Shown here: one piece after another, positions 6,343-12,965 of the stretch
Position numbering within the stretch: position 1 is the stretch's first letter
Layout of the letters: each line of letters begins with the position of its first letter
From: an uncultured Clostridia bacterium
GTDB lineage: Bacteria > Bacillota > Clostridia > Oscillospirales > Oscillospiraceae
Direction of reading: 5' to 3'
Length of the DNA: 25,587 nucleotides
NCBI GenBank assembly: GCA_937915065.1
Contig: CALDMR010000146.1
Coordinates: 1-25,587, forward strand
Made by a program: the position numbers and the translations under genes
The notes under the pieces: generated by a model
What the model was told of the DNA's origin: nothing
Databases searched by the model: none
The model's input: only the letters and a program-made list of their open reading frames with translations

Positions 6343-7185
6343 ATGCGTCAAATCGACTGTGAACAGATCATCGCGGCGGTAAAAAACCTGTGCATCAACG
6401 CCAACTGCTTTCTGCCTGCTGATGTGCGCGCCGCCCTGCGCTCTGCCGGGGAGCGGGAGGCTTCCGAAGTGGGCCGCGCCATTTTGGGCGATTTGGTGGA
6501 CAATTATCAGCTGGCGGACGAGGAACGCCTGCCCATCTGCCAGGATACCGGCATGGCCGTCCTTTTTGTGGAACTGGGGCAGGAGGTACAGATCACCGGC
6601 GGCTATCTGGAGGACGCGCTGAATGAGGGCGTGCGCCGGGGCTATGTGGAGGGGCTGCTGCGCCTGAGCGTGGTGCGGGACCCCCTGCGCCGGGGCAACA
6701 CCAACGACAACACGCCGGCGGTGATCCATCTGCGCCTGGTGCGGGGTGACACGCTGAAAATTACTGTGGCGCCCAAGGGATTTGGCAGCGAGAATATGAG
6801 CGTGCTGAAGATGTTCAAGCCCGCAGCCACCGTGCCGGAGATCGAGGACTTCATTGTATCTGCCGTCAGCATGGCCGGTTCCAATCCCTGCCCGCCCATT
6901 GTGCTGGGCGTGGGGTTCGGCGGCACTTCGGAACAGGTGATGCTGCTGGCGAAAAGGGCGCTGCTGCGCCCCCTGGGCAGCCGCCATCCGGACCCCTTTT
7001 ATGACGACATGGAGCAGCGGCTGCTGGAGCGGATCAATGGGCTGGGCATCGGACCCCAGGGCCTGGGCGGCACCACCACGGCGCTGGCAGTCCACATCGA
7101 AACGGCTCCCACCCATATCGCCGGCCTGCCGTGCGGTCTGAATATGAGCTGTCATGTGCTGCGCCATGCGGAAGTGACGCTGTGA
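6343..7185 (+). CDS. Fumarate hydratase class I / tartrate dehydratase, alpha subunit
   Basis: A 280-residue iron-sulfur hydro-lyase alpha subunit (TtdA/FumA N-terminal domain family). These enzymes interconvert fumarate and malate, or dehydrate tartrate, with a 4Fe-4S cluster. Candidate cluster ligands are Cys66 in P-I-C-Q-D-T-G, Cys183 in S-N-P-C-P-P and Cys270 in N-M-S-C-H-V-x-R-H; the G-V-G-F-G-G-T segment after Cys183 is also typical. In two-component class I enzymes the beta subunit gene normally follows directly, but here a strong terminator follows and no beta gene is present anywhere in the window. The ATG at 6343 has AAGGTGA five bases upstream; an in-frame GTG at 6334 overlaps that site and is less likely. 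Confidence 0.92.
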   Translation: MRQIDCEQIIAAVKNLCINANCFLPADVRAALRSAGEREASEVGRAILGDLVDNYQLADEERLPICQDTGMAVLFVELGQEVQITGGYLEDALNEGVRRGYVEGLLRLSVVRDPLRRGNTNDNTPAVIHLRLVRGDTLKITVAPKGFGSENMSVLKMFKPAATVPEIEDFIVSAVSMAGSNPCPPIVLGVGFGGTSEQVMLLAKRALLRPLGSRHPDPFYDDMEQRLLERINGLGIGPQGLGGTTTALAVHIETAPTHIAGLPCGLNMSCHVLRHAEVTL

Positions 7186-7198
7186 AAAAACAAAAAAG

Positions 7199-7233
7199 CA
7201 GCCGCCGGCCCTCGGGCCGGCGGCTGGTTTTTT
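7199..7233. terminator. Bidirectional intrinsic terminator after fumarase alpha
   Basis: CAGCCGCCGGCCC (7199-7211) pairs with GGGCCGGCGGCTG (7214-7226), with the outer end flanked by an A-tract on the left and six T on the right (7228-7233). It terminates the amidohydrolase-fumarase transcript and, by its A-tract, could also act on the opposite strand. Confidence 0.92.
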
Positions 7234-7258
7234 GATACCTGGGCCTTGATTTTTGAAA

Positions 7259-7300
7259 AAACAGCGCTCCCGTTTTTCAAAGAAAACGGGAGCGCTGTTT
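7259..7300. terminator. Strong hairpin terminator at the end of the feo operon
   Basis: AAACAGCGCTCCCGTTTT (7259-7276) and its perfect 18-base complement (7283-7300) enclose a 6-base loop. On the minus strand it lies just past the FeoB-associated gene and its arm ends in T residues, followed by more T upstream of 7259. It stands 26 bases from the previous terminator, so the convergent operons are separated by two hairpins back to back. Confidence 0.88.
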
Positions 7301-7304
7301 GCGT

Positions 7305-7475
7305 TTATCGGGGGCAGGCGTCCCGATGGGCGCAGCTGCCGCAGCCGGTTTTGCAGCCGCCGCAGGAGCAGCCGCAGCCGCCCTTGCCGGTGAAGGAGCG
7401 GACAATGCGCCAGATCAGATACCCCACCGACCAGCCGATCAGGGCGATCAGAGCGAGATACAATATAATAAGCAT
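7305..7475 (-). CDS. FeoB-associated Cys-rich membrane peptide
   Basis: A 56-residue gene immediately downstream of feoB. Residues 2-22 form one hydrophobic helix (L-I-I-L-Y-L-A-L-I-A-L-I-G-W), followed by a short basic linker and a Gly/Cys-rich tail with seven cysteines (34, 36, 38, 41, 45, 48, 54). This is the layout of the FeoB-associated Cys-rich membrane protein family found next to FeoB in Firmicutes, perhaps playing the role FeoC has elsewhere. AAAGGAGG about six bases before the ATG gives a strong ribosome site, and the gene begins 20 bases after the feoB stop. Function is inferred from association; a role in iron or redox handling at the transporter is plausible but unproven. Confidence 0.9.
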   Translation of the reverse strand: MLIILYLALIALIGWSVGYLIWRIVRSFTGKGGCGCSCGGCKTGCGSCAHRDACPR

Positions 7476-7495
7476 CAGCACCCTCCTTTATCAAT

Positions 7496-9919
7496 TCAGA
7501 AAATCAGCGAGCCGACCTGATAGATCAGCATGGAAACGAGATAGGCCACGCCCAGCTGCCAGCCCAGGCAGGCCAGGGTCCATTTGGCGCTGCCCATTTC
7601 CCGGCGGATGGTGGCGATGGCCGCCACGCAGGGGGTATACAGGGCGCAGAACACCAAAAAGGCATAAGCTGATACGGGGGTGAAGGTGCTGCCCAGGGCC
7701 AGGGCCACAGCAGCGCCGGAGGCGGTTAGGGAAAAGCCGTAAAACAGGCTCATGGAGGAGACCACGGCTTCCTTGGCCACCAGGCCCGTCAGCAGCGCCA
7801 CGGCGGCCTGCCACACGCCGAAGCCGCAGGGGATAAACAGGGGGGCCAGCACGCCGCCGATGCCGGACAGCAGGGAAGCGGACACATCGGTGGTATATTG
7901 CAGCTGGGGCGTGAAGCTTTGCAGCAGCCACAGCACCACGCTCATGGCCAAAATCAGCGTGGCGGCCCGGCTGAGGAAGTCCTTGACCTTTTCCCAGACA
8001 TGGGCCCACACGTTGCGCAGCGTGGGCATCCGGTAGGGCGGCAGCTCCAGCAGGAAGGGGGCGGCCTCGCCCTTAAACACAAAGCGCTTCAGGATCAGGC
8101 CCGACAAAATAGCCATGGCTACGCCGATCAGATACAGGGAGATCACGATCAGTGCCCGGTGGGTGGGGAAAAAGGCGCTGACCAGCAGCCCGTAAATCGG
8201 CAGGCGGGCGGAGCAGGACATGAAGGGCACCAGCATAATGGTCATGCGGCGATCCTTTTCGTTTTCCATGGTGCGGGCGCCCATGACGGCGGGCACGGTG
8301 CAGCCGAAGCCCATCAGCAGGGGGATGAAGGCCTTGCCGGACAGGCCGAAGTGGCGCAGCGTCCGATCCATGACAAAGGCGGCCCGGGACATATAGCCCG
8401 AATCTTCCAAAATGCTCAAAAACAGGAAGAGGATGGCGATCATGGGCAGGAAGGTGAGCACGCCGCCCACGCCGGCAATGATGCCATCGCAGACCAGGCT
8501 GACCGCCCAGGGGGCGGCGCCGGCGCCCTCCAGAGCGCCGCGAACCAGGGGCGTCAGCCCATTTTCAATGGCGGTGGCCAGCAGGTCGCTCAAAGTGGAG
8601 CCGATGGGGCCGAAGGTGAACCAGAACATGACCAGCAGCATCAGCAAAAACACAGGGAAGGCCCAGAATTTATGGGTGGCAATGGCGTCGATGCGGTCGG
8701 TCCAGGTGGGCTCGCCCTGCTTTCGGGCTTTTTTGACCGAGGTTTGTACCACTGATTCAATGAACCGGTAGCGGCTGTCGGCGATCAGGGTTTCCCGGTC
8801 GCCCAGGGGGGAAGAGGCTTCGTATTCCTCTGCCAGCTGCTCGACCTTGGCCTTTTCCCGGCCCGACAGGGCCAGGGTGTCCGCCACATCTTCATCGCCT
8901 TCGATCAGCTTGATGGAGGCCCAGTGGGCGGGGATCTCTGCGGCATAGGCCTTGTCGTGGATGATCTCGCCCACCCGGTGGTGGATCTCGTGGGTATAAT
9001 CGTCGTACAGGTCGTCGGGTTCCACGGTGAGGCCCGTGTGCATCTGGCGGTGGGCCACCTCCAGCAGTTCGGTCAGCCCTTTCCCCTCCCGGGCGGAGAT
9101 GGGCACCACGGGAATACCCAGGTGCTGGGACAGGCGATCCACATCGATGCGGTCGCCGGCCTTTTCCACTTCGTCCATAAAGTTCAGGGCCAGCACCATG
9201 GGGCGCTCCAATTCCAGCAGCTGCATGGTCAGATACAGGTTGCGCTCCAGATTGGTGGCGTCCACAATGTTGATGATGGCGTCCGGATGCTCTCCGATGA
9301 TGAATTTTCGGGCCACGATCTCCTCCATGGAATAGGGGGAAAGGGAGTAGATGCCGGGCAGATCCACAACGGTGATCTCCTGGCCGTTCAGGTGGGCGGC
9401 GCCCTCCTTTTTTTCCACGGTGACGCCGGGCCAGTTGCCCACATACTGGTTGGAGCCGGTCAGGGCGTTGAACAGCGTGGTTTTGCCGCAGTTGGGATTA
9501 CCGGCCAGGGCAATTTTCCACTGGTGCCGGTCGTGGGCGTCGGCGTCGTATTTTCGGGGGTGCTCCGCCTCTTCGTGGCTGTGGGCCCGGCGCATCTTGT
9601 CTCGCTGGGCGCGGCCCAGATGGGGAGCGGCGTGTTCTTTCAGGGCCTCGCCCTCCCGCAGGATACGCACGGTGATCTGGGCGGCGTCGGCCTTGCGCAG
9701 GGACAGTTCGTAGCCCCGCAGGGCCACCTCCATGGGATCGCCGAAGGGGGCGATTTTAACCAGGGTCACCTTGGTGCCCGGCGTCAGCCCCATGTCGGTC
9801 AGGCGGCGCTTGACGGCGCCGGAGGGGTTGGAAATGGATAAAATTTCGCAGCTTTTGCCCGGCTGCAGGTGGTCCAGGGTGTCTACTTTCCGGGCGCTGG
9901 TCTGGCGGCTTTCATTCAT
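7496..9919 (-). CDS. feoB: Ferrous iron transporter, FeoA-FeoB fusion
   Basis: An 807-residue fusion protein for Fe2+ uptake across the cytoplasmic membrane. Residues about 14-88 form a FeoA SH3-like domain (L-x-x-L-x-P-G-K-S-C-E-I, R-R-L-T-D-M-G-L-T-P-G-T-K-V). A His/charged linker (about 95-132) joins it to the FeoB GTPase domain with G1 G-N-P-N-C-G-K-T-T (140-148), the G-V-T-V-E switch I (Thr167), G3 D-L-P-G (186-189) and G4 N-F-M-D (246-249). The C-terminal half has the usual multiple membrane helices with two gate/nucleoside-recognition repeats, including G-F-G-C-T-V-P-A. The gene begins after an AAGGA site seven bases upstream. FeoA is normally a separate protein; the fusion is a known but less common arrangement. 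The small Cys-rich gene downstream completes the operon. Confidence 0.96.
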   Translation of the reverse strand: MNESRQTSARKVDTLDHLQPGKSCEILSISNPSGAVKRRLTDMGLTPGTKVTLVKIAPFGDPMEVALRGYELSLRKADAAQITVRILREGEALKEHAAPHLGRAQRDKMRRAHSHEEAEHPRKYDADAHDRHQWKIALAGNPNCGKTTLFNALTGSNQYVGNWPGVTVEKKEGAAHLNGQEITVVDLPGIYSLSPYSMEEIVARKFIIGEHPDAIINIVDATNLERNLYLTMQLLELERPMVLALNFMDEVEKAGDRIDVDRLSQHLGIPVVPISAREGKGLTELLEVAHRQMHTGLTVEPDDLYDDYTHEIHHRVGEIIHDKAYAAEIPAHWASIKLIEGDEDVADTLALSGREKAKVEQLAEEYEASSPLGDRETLIADSRYRFIESVVQTSVKKARKQGEPTWTDRIDAIATHKFWAFPVFLLMLLVMFWFTFGPIGSTLSDLLATAIENGLTPLVRGALEGAGAAPWAVSLVCDGIIAGVGGVLTFLPMIAILFLFLSILEDSGYMSRAAFVMDRTLRHFGLSGKAFIPLLMGFGCTVPAVMGARTMENEKDRRMTIMLVPFMSCSARLPIYGLLVSAFFPTHRALIVISLYLIGVAMAILSGLILKRFVFKGEAAPFLLELPPYRMPTLRNVWAHVWEKVKDFLSRAATLILAMSVVLWLLQSFTPQLQYTTDVSASLLSGIGGVLAPLFIPCGFGVWQAAVALLTGLVAKEAVVSSMSLFYGFSLTASGAAVALALGSTFTPVSAYAFLVFCALYTPCVAAIATIRREMGSAKWTLACLGWQLGVAYLVSMLIYQVGSLIF

Positions 9920-9959
9920 AGGCGGTTCCTTCTTGGGCGCCCTTCGGCGCCGGATCGAT

Positions 9960-9979
9960 TTTAGTTAGTATGCTATAAC
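9960..9979. promoter_or_regulatory. Possible metalloregulator operator ahead of feoB
   Basis: TTAGTTAGTATGCTATAAC is an imperfect dyad (GTTAG ... CTATAAC) resembling DtxR/IdeR-family boxes (TTAGGTTAGG-CTAACCTAA type) more than Fur boxes. It lies at or just downstream of the predicted feo transcription start, a place where a repressor would block transcription. The match is partial, and the call is based on position next to an iron uptake operon. Confidence 0.25.
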
Positions 9980-9986
9980 ACTTCTT

Positions 9987-10015
9987 ATTATATCGTCTGT
10001 TGCTTTTGCCGGCAA
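9987..10015 (-). promoter_or_regulatory. Sigma-A promoter of the feo operon
   Basis: On the minus strand TTGCCG (10015-10010) and TATAAT (9992-9987) are separated by 17 bases, with transcription expected to begin near 9980, about 60 bases before feoB. The -10 is perfect and the -35 matches four of six. The 5' leader holds an imperfect AT-rich dyad (see 9960-9979) and a GGCGCC-centred GC-rich dyad near 9940-9955. Confidence 0.75.
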
Positions 10016-10145
10016 GGGTAGAAATGGTAAAAAGGGCGGGGGGATTTCCGGCAAAATTTGTACATTGTCTGGTCTGGCGACCTGTTTTGCGGGATTTCGC
10101 AGGAGGGGCGGGCTTACAATCAGCATGAGTTTGGGAGGCGAAGGA

Positions 10146-10700
10146 ATGAAAGCGATGATTGGGGGAAAAACCGAGCGGCTGATCTTGTTGGGGGTGCCGG
10201 TGCTGTTTCTGGCGGGCACGCTGCTGCATTTTTTGTATGGCCTGACAGGGGAGGCCTTTGCGGCAGGGCTGTTTGCGCCGGTGAACGAAAGCGTATGGGA
10301 GCATCTGAAGCTGGTGCTGTGGCCGGCGGTGCTGTGGTGGGGCGGCTGCTTTGTGCGCCAGGGCGGCGCCCGGGAGCTGGACGCTCCCACCTGGTTTGCG
10401 GCGGCGCTGGCGGCCCTGCTGACGGCCCAGGGGACGATCACGCTGCTGTTTTATTTTTACACCGGGGCCTTTGGGGTGGAATTCCTGGCGGCGGATATTC
10501 TGATTTTCTTCCTGGCCGTGCTGCTGGGGCAGCTGGCGGGACTGCGCCTTTACCGCCGGCGCAGCAGCGTGACCTGGGTGGTGCCGCTGACGATGCTGGT
10601 CATGCTGCTGGCCCTGTTTGTGGTGTTCACCCTGGCGCCGCCGGATCTGCCCCTGTTTACCGATCCGAACACCGGCGAGCGGGGGATTTTCCGGCTGTAA
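10146..10700 (+). CDS. DUF6512-like integral membrane protein
   Basis: A 184-residue protein with five or six hydrophobic helices (about residues 10-30, 54-68, 80-106, 110-130, 138-160). The first loop contains A-P-V-N-E-S-V-W-E-H-L-K-L, a motif I associate with the DUF6512 family of small membrane proteins in Firmicutes; no biochemical function is known for that family to me. GGGAGG at 10133-10138, seven bases before the ATG, sets the start; an in-frame ATG at 10125 lacks a properly spaced site. The gene is transcribed divergently from feoB and stands alone, ending ahead of a hairpin shared with the convergent P-loop gene. No clear sigma-A promoter is visible in the spacer apart from a TACAAT at 10115-10120 without a good -35. 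Confidence 0.75.
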   Translation: MKAMIGGKTERLILLGVPVLFLAGTLLHFLYGLTGEAFAAGLFAPVNESVWEHLKLVLWPAVLWWGGCFVRQGGARELDAPTWFAAALAALLTAQGTITLLFYFYTGAFGVEFLAADILIFFLAVLLGQLAGLRLYRRRSSVTWVVPLTMLVMLLALFVVFTLAPPDLPLFTDPNTGERGIFRL

Positions 10701-10742
10701 CAACAAAGCGCGGAGGGTTGACGCCCTTTGCGGAGGGATGAA

Positions 10743-10778
10743 AAACCCCCGGACAGTGGGAGCACTGTCCGGGGGTTT
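10743..10778. terminator. Bidirectional terminator between DUF6512 and P-loop genes
   Basis: AAACCCCCGGACAGTG (10743-10758) pairs perfectly with CACTGTCCGGGGGTTT (10763-10778) around a GGAG loop. On the minus strand the stem is followed by five T, so it mainly ends the P-loop transcript; on the plus strand only TTT follows. Confidence 0.88.
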
Positions 10779-10792
10779 GATCTGTTGGCAGA

Positions 10793-11203
10793 TTAGAAGA
10801 ATTTGCTGATGCCGTCGGTGGCCAGGGCCTGATCGGCGCTGATGGTGATGACAAACTTAATGTTGTGCTTTTCGGAGAAGTTTTCCAGCCAATCCAGGAA
10901 CTTCTCAACCTCGGGGGTGATGTCGCTGGGGACAATCTTGCACAGAGAATCGATAAAGATCTGGGAGATGTCATAGTTGCCGGCATACAGGCCGCTGATG
11001 AAGCCCTTCAATGCATCAAATGTAGCGATGGAATAGTCGCTGGCCTCCACCAGGCGGATGCTGTTATGAATATCGTAGGTGAGCTTGGAACCGCGCTCAA
11101 TGCACACTACATTGCCCGCTTCGGTTTTGGCGGCTTCGTTGATCAATTCGATCATCTGCTTTGTTTTACCGGTACCCTTGACGCCCATAATTACTCTTAC
11201 CAT
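10793..11203 (-). CDS. Small P-loop NTPase-like protein of unknown function
   Basis: A 136-residue protein starting directly with a Walker A loop, G-V-K-G-T-G-K-T-K (residues 7-15). A later hydrophobic strand I-S-Q-I-F-I-D-S ends in Asp and would serve as Walker B, and a third strand K-F-V-I-T-I-S-A-D could be a sensor strand. That is a minimal P-loop core without the extra domains of AAA, RecA or kinase families. Homologues are sometimes labelled as PilT-like, but no PilT motifs are visible, so I do not assign a function. AAAGGAG lies about ten bases before the ATG. Codons are unusually uniform and C-ending compared with neighbouring genes, as in the HU gene, which hints at strong expression. 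It is a monocistronic unit with its own promoter and terminator. Confidence 0.82.
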   Translation of the reverse strand: MVRVIMGVKGTGKTKQMIELINEAAKTEAGNVVCIERGSKLTYDIHNSIRLVEASDYSIATFDALKGFISGLYAGNYDISQIFIDSLCKIVPSDITPEVEKFLDWLENFSEKHNIKFVITISADQALATDGISKFF

Positions 11204-11260
11204 AATTATTCAACTCCTTTAATCATTCAATCTGGAGAACCATTGCTTTTGTGTGTAAAC

Positions 11261-11293
11261 AGCATATCATATTTTCGTAAAAAACACAACCAA
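11261..11293 (-). promoter_or_regulatory. Promoter region of the small P-loop gene
   Basis: Two overlapping sigma-A-like arrangements are present on the minus strand: TTGGTT (11293-11288), 16 bases, TATGAT (11271-11266); and TTGTGT (11289-11284), 17 bases, TATGCT (11266-11261). The surrounding DNA is AT-rich, in contrast to the rest of the window, giving a leader of about 50-60 bases. Confidence 0.5.
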
Positions 11294-11310
11294 AAATATT
11301 AAGCTGTGAT

Positions 11311-11369
11311 TCAGTCTCTTCCCAATTTTGTTAGCAGCTCTGCCTGTATTTCCTCGTAGCCGGGCTTTG
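11311..11369 (-). pseudogene. Detached second copy of the pgi 3' end
   Basis: Read on the minus strand, these bases encode KPGYEEIQAELLTKLGRD and a TGA stop. The real pgi ends KPGYEEMQAELLKKLGRD at 11521-11577. Over 57 aligned bases there are 11 differences; nine are synonymous and two change an amino acid (Met to Ile, Lys to Thr). Homology stops abruptly upstream of the Lys codon, where a GC hairpin begins. The copy has no start codon and cannot be expressed alone. The silent-change pattern means it descends from a functional, diverged pgi allele and is not simply a decaying tandem copy. Confidence 0.8.
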
Positions 11370-11510
11370 TCCCCCGCGGCAAGCCGCGGGGGAACCCTGG
11401 TGATTTCACTTGCGCGGCGGAAATGAATTCCGCCTGGCGCCAAGATTTTGCCAGAGGCAAAATGCTTGTGTGCCGCTTCGCGGCCTCGGCAAGCCCGGGG
11501 GGAGATCTGA
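11370..11510. repeat. Hairpin-rich non-coding block behind pgi
   Basis: Four successive hairpins are packed in about 115 bases: TCCCCCGCGG/CCGCGGGGGA (11370-11393), GGCGGAA/TTCCGCC (11416-11434), ATTTTGCC/GGCAAAAT (11445-11463) and GCCGC/GCGGC (11472-11484). Related edge sequences CGGCAAGCC...GGGGGA occur at about 11377 and 11487. In addition CCTCGGCAAGCCCGG at 11484-11498 is an exact inverted copy of a site inside pgi (11570-11584). No credible open frame is present. The arrangement resembles an intergenic repeat element or the remnant of an insertion rather than a simple terminator; no T-tract follows any hairpin. Confidence 0.55.
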
Positions 11511-11520
11511 AAGGAAGCGG

Positions 11521-12858
11521 TCAATCTCTTCCCAGCTTTTTCAGCAGTTCCGCTTGCATTTCTTCATAGCCGGGCTTGCCGAGGAGGGCGAACATATTTT
11601 TCTTGTAGGATTCCACGCCGGGCTGGTCGAAGGGGTTCACGCCCAGAAGATAGCCGCTCAGGCCGCAGGCGTATTCAAAGAAATAGATCAGCTCGCCCAT
11701 GGTATGGGGCGTGTTTTGCCCGATGCGCAGGATCAGATTGGGCACGCCGCCCTCCACATGGGCCAGAAGCGTACCGTCCATGGCCTGTTCGTTGACAAAG
11801 GACATATCCTTGCCGGCCAGGAAATTCAGGCCGTCGCCATCCCCCTCGTCAAAGGGAACGGCCAGGGCCGTCAGCGGTTTTTCATAGCGGACCACGGTTT
11901 CAAACATCAGCCGTTCGCCCTGCTGGATGTACTGGCCCATGGAGTGCAGGTCGGCGGTGAATTCCACGCTGGCGGGGAAGAGACCCTTGCCTTCCTTGCC
12001 CTCGCTTTCGCCGTAGAGCTGCTTCCACCATTCCGCCATGAAGCGGAAGGAGGGCTCATAGGCCGCCAGGATCTCCACTTTTTTCCCTGCGTCATACAGG
12101 GCGCTGCGGGCGGCGGCATATTGCCAGGCGGGATTTTCCGCGCCAGGGGCGGCGCAAAGGGCCATCATGTCTGCGGCGCCCGCCATCAGGGCGTCGATAT
12201 CCACGCCGCAGGCGGCAATGGGCAGCAGGCCCACGGCGGTCAGCACGCTGTATCGGCCGCCCACATCGTCGGGAACGACAAAGGTTTCGTAGCCCTCGGC
12301 GTCGGCCAGGGATTTCAGCACGCCCCGGTGGGCGTCGGTGGTGGCATAAATGCGCTCCCGGGCGCCTTCTTTGCCGTATTTTTTCTCGCAAAGCTCCTTG
12401 AAGAAGCGGAAAGAAATGGCGGGCTCCGTGGTGGTGCCGGATTTGGAGATCACATTGATGGAAAAGTCCTGATCGCCGATCAGCTCCACCACTTCATTCA
12501 GGGCGTCGGCGCTGAGGGTGTTGCCGGCAAAATACAGATTGGGCGTATCCTTTTTTTTCTGGTTGTAGTTGGGGGAGCACAGGGCTTCGATCACGCCTCG
12601 GGCGCCCAGGTAAGAGCCGCCGATACCGACCACCACCAGGGCGGTGGACTGCTGCTGGATTTTCTGGGCCGCGGCCTTGATGCGGGCAAATTCTTCTTTA
12701 TCGTAATCCTGGGGCAGATGAACCCAGCCGACAAAATCGTTGCCGGTGCCGGAGGCTTCCTGCAGCCAGGTTTGGGCTTGGGCCAGGTCTGCTTCGCGGG
12801 CGGTAAAGTAATCTTCGGGTACAAAGGACGTGATGTTTTGCGTGTGAACTTGAATCAT
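11521..12858 (-). CDS. pgi: Glucose-6-phosphate isomerase
   Basis: A 445-residue cytoplasmic enzyme interconverting glucose-6-phosphate and fructose-6-phosphate in glycolysis and gluconeogenesis. Length fits the short bacterial type of Bacillus and Clostridia. Sugar-phosphate-binding motifs are visible: G-I-G-G-S-Y-L-G-A-R-G (78-88) and S-K-S-G-T-T-T-E-P (138-146), then V-P-D-D-V-G-G-R-Y-S-V-L-T-A-V-G-L-L-P near residue 205, and the Q-G-E/H-x-M...G-V-N-P-F-D-Q-P-G-V-E stretch near the C-terminus. A GGGGAGGA site lies about seven bases before the ATG. The last 19 codons are duplicated in diverged form 150 bases downstream, and the stop is followed by a hairpin cluster. Transcription is independent, from a promoter at 12911-12938. 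Confidence 0.97.
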   Translation of the reverse strand: MIQVHTQNITSFVPEDYFTAREADLAQAQTWLQEASGTGNDFVGWVHLPQDYDKEEFARIKAAAQKIQQQSTALVVVGIGGSYLGARGVIEALCSPNYNQKKKDTPNLYFAGNTLSADALNEVVELIGDQDFSINVISKSGTTTEPAISFRFFKELCEKKYGKEGARERIYATTDAHRGVLKSLADAEGYETFVVPDDVGGRYSVLTAVGLLPIAACGVDIDALMAGAADMMALCAAPGAENPAWQYAAARSALYDAGKKVEILAAYEPSFRFMAEWWKQLYGESEGKEGKGLFPASVEFTADLHSMGQYIQQGERLMFETVVRYEKPLTALAVPFDEGDGDGLNFLAGKDMSFVNEQAMDGTLLAHVEGGVPNLILRIGQNTPHTMGELIYFFEYACGLSGYLLGVNPFDQPGVESYKKNMFALLGKPGYEEMQAELLKKLGRD

Positions 12859-12878
12859 GTGAAATCCTCCCCTGTGCA

Positions 12879-12938
12879 GCGCGCCGAAGCGCGCCGCTGT
12901 TCTTCCTTTGAGTGTATCATAGGGGGCGGCAAAGTCAA
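12879..12938 (-). promoter_or_regulatory. Sigma-A promoter and leader hairpin of pgi
   Basis: On the minus strand TTGACT (12938-12933), 16 bases, TACACT (12916-12911) forms a good promoter. The leader then contains a GCGCGC stem closed by a UUCG-type tetraloop (12894-12879), a very stable small hairpin 20 bases ahead of the pgi start codon. It may protect the mRNA end or affect ribosome loading. Confidence 0.65.
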
Positions 12939-12965
12939 GGGAAAATCTGTAGAAATACGGCGAAT

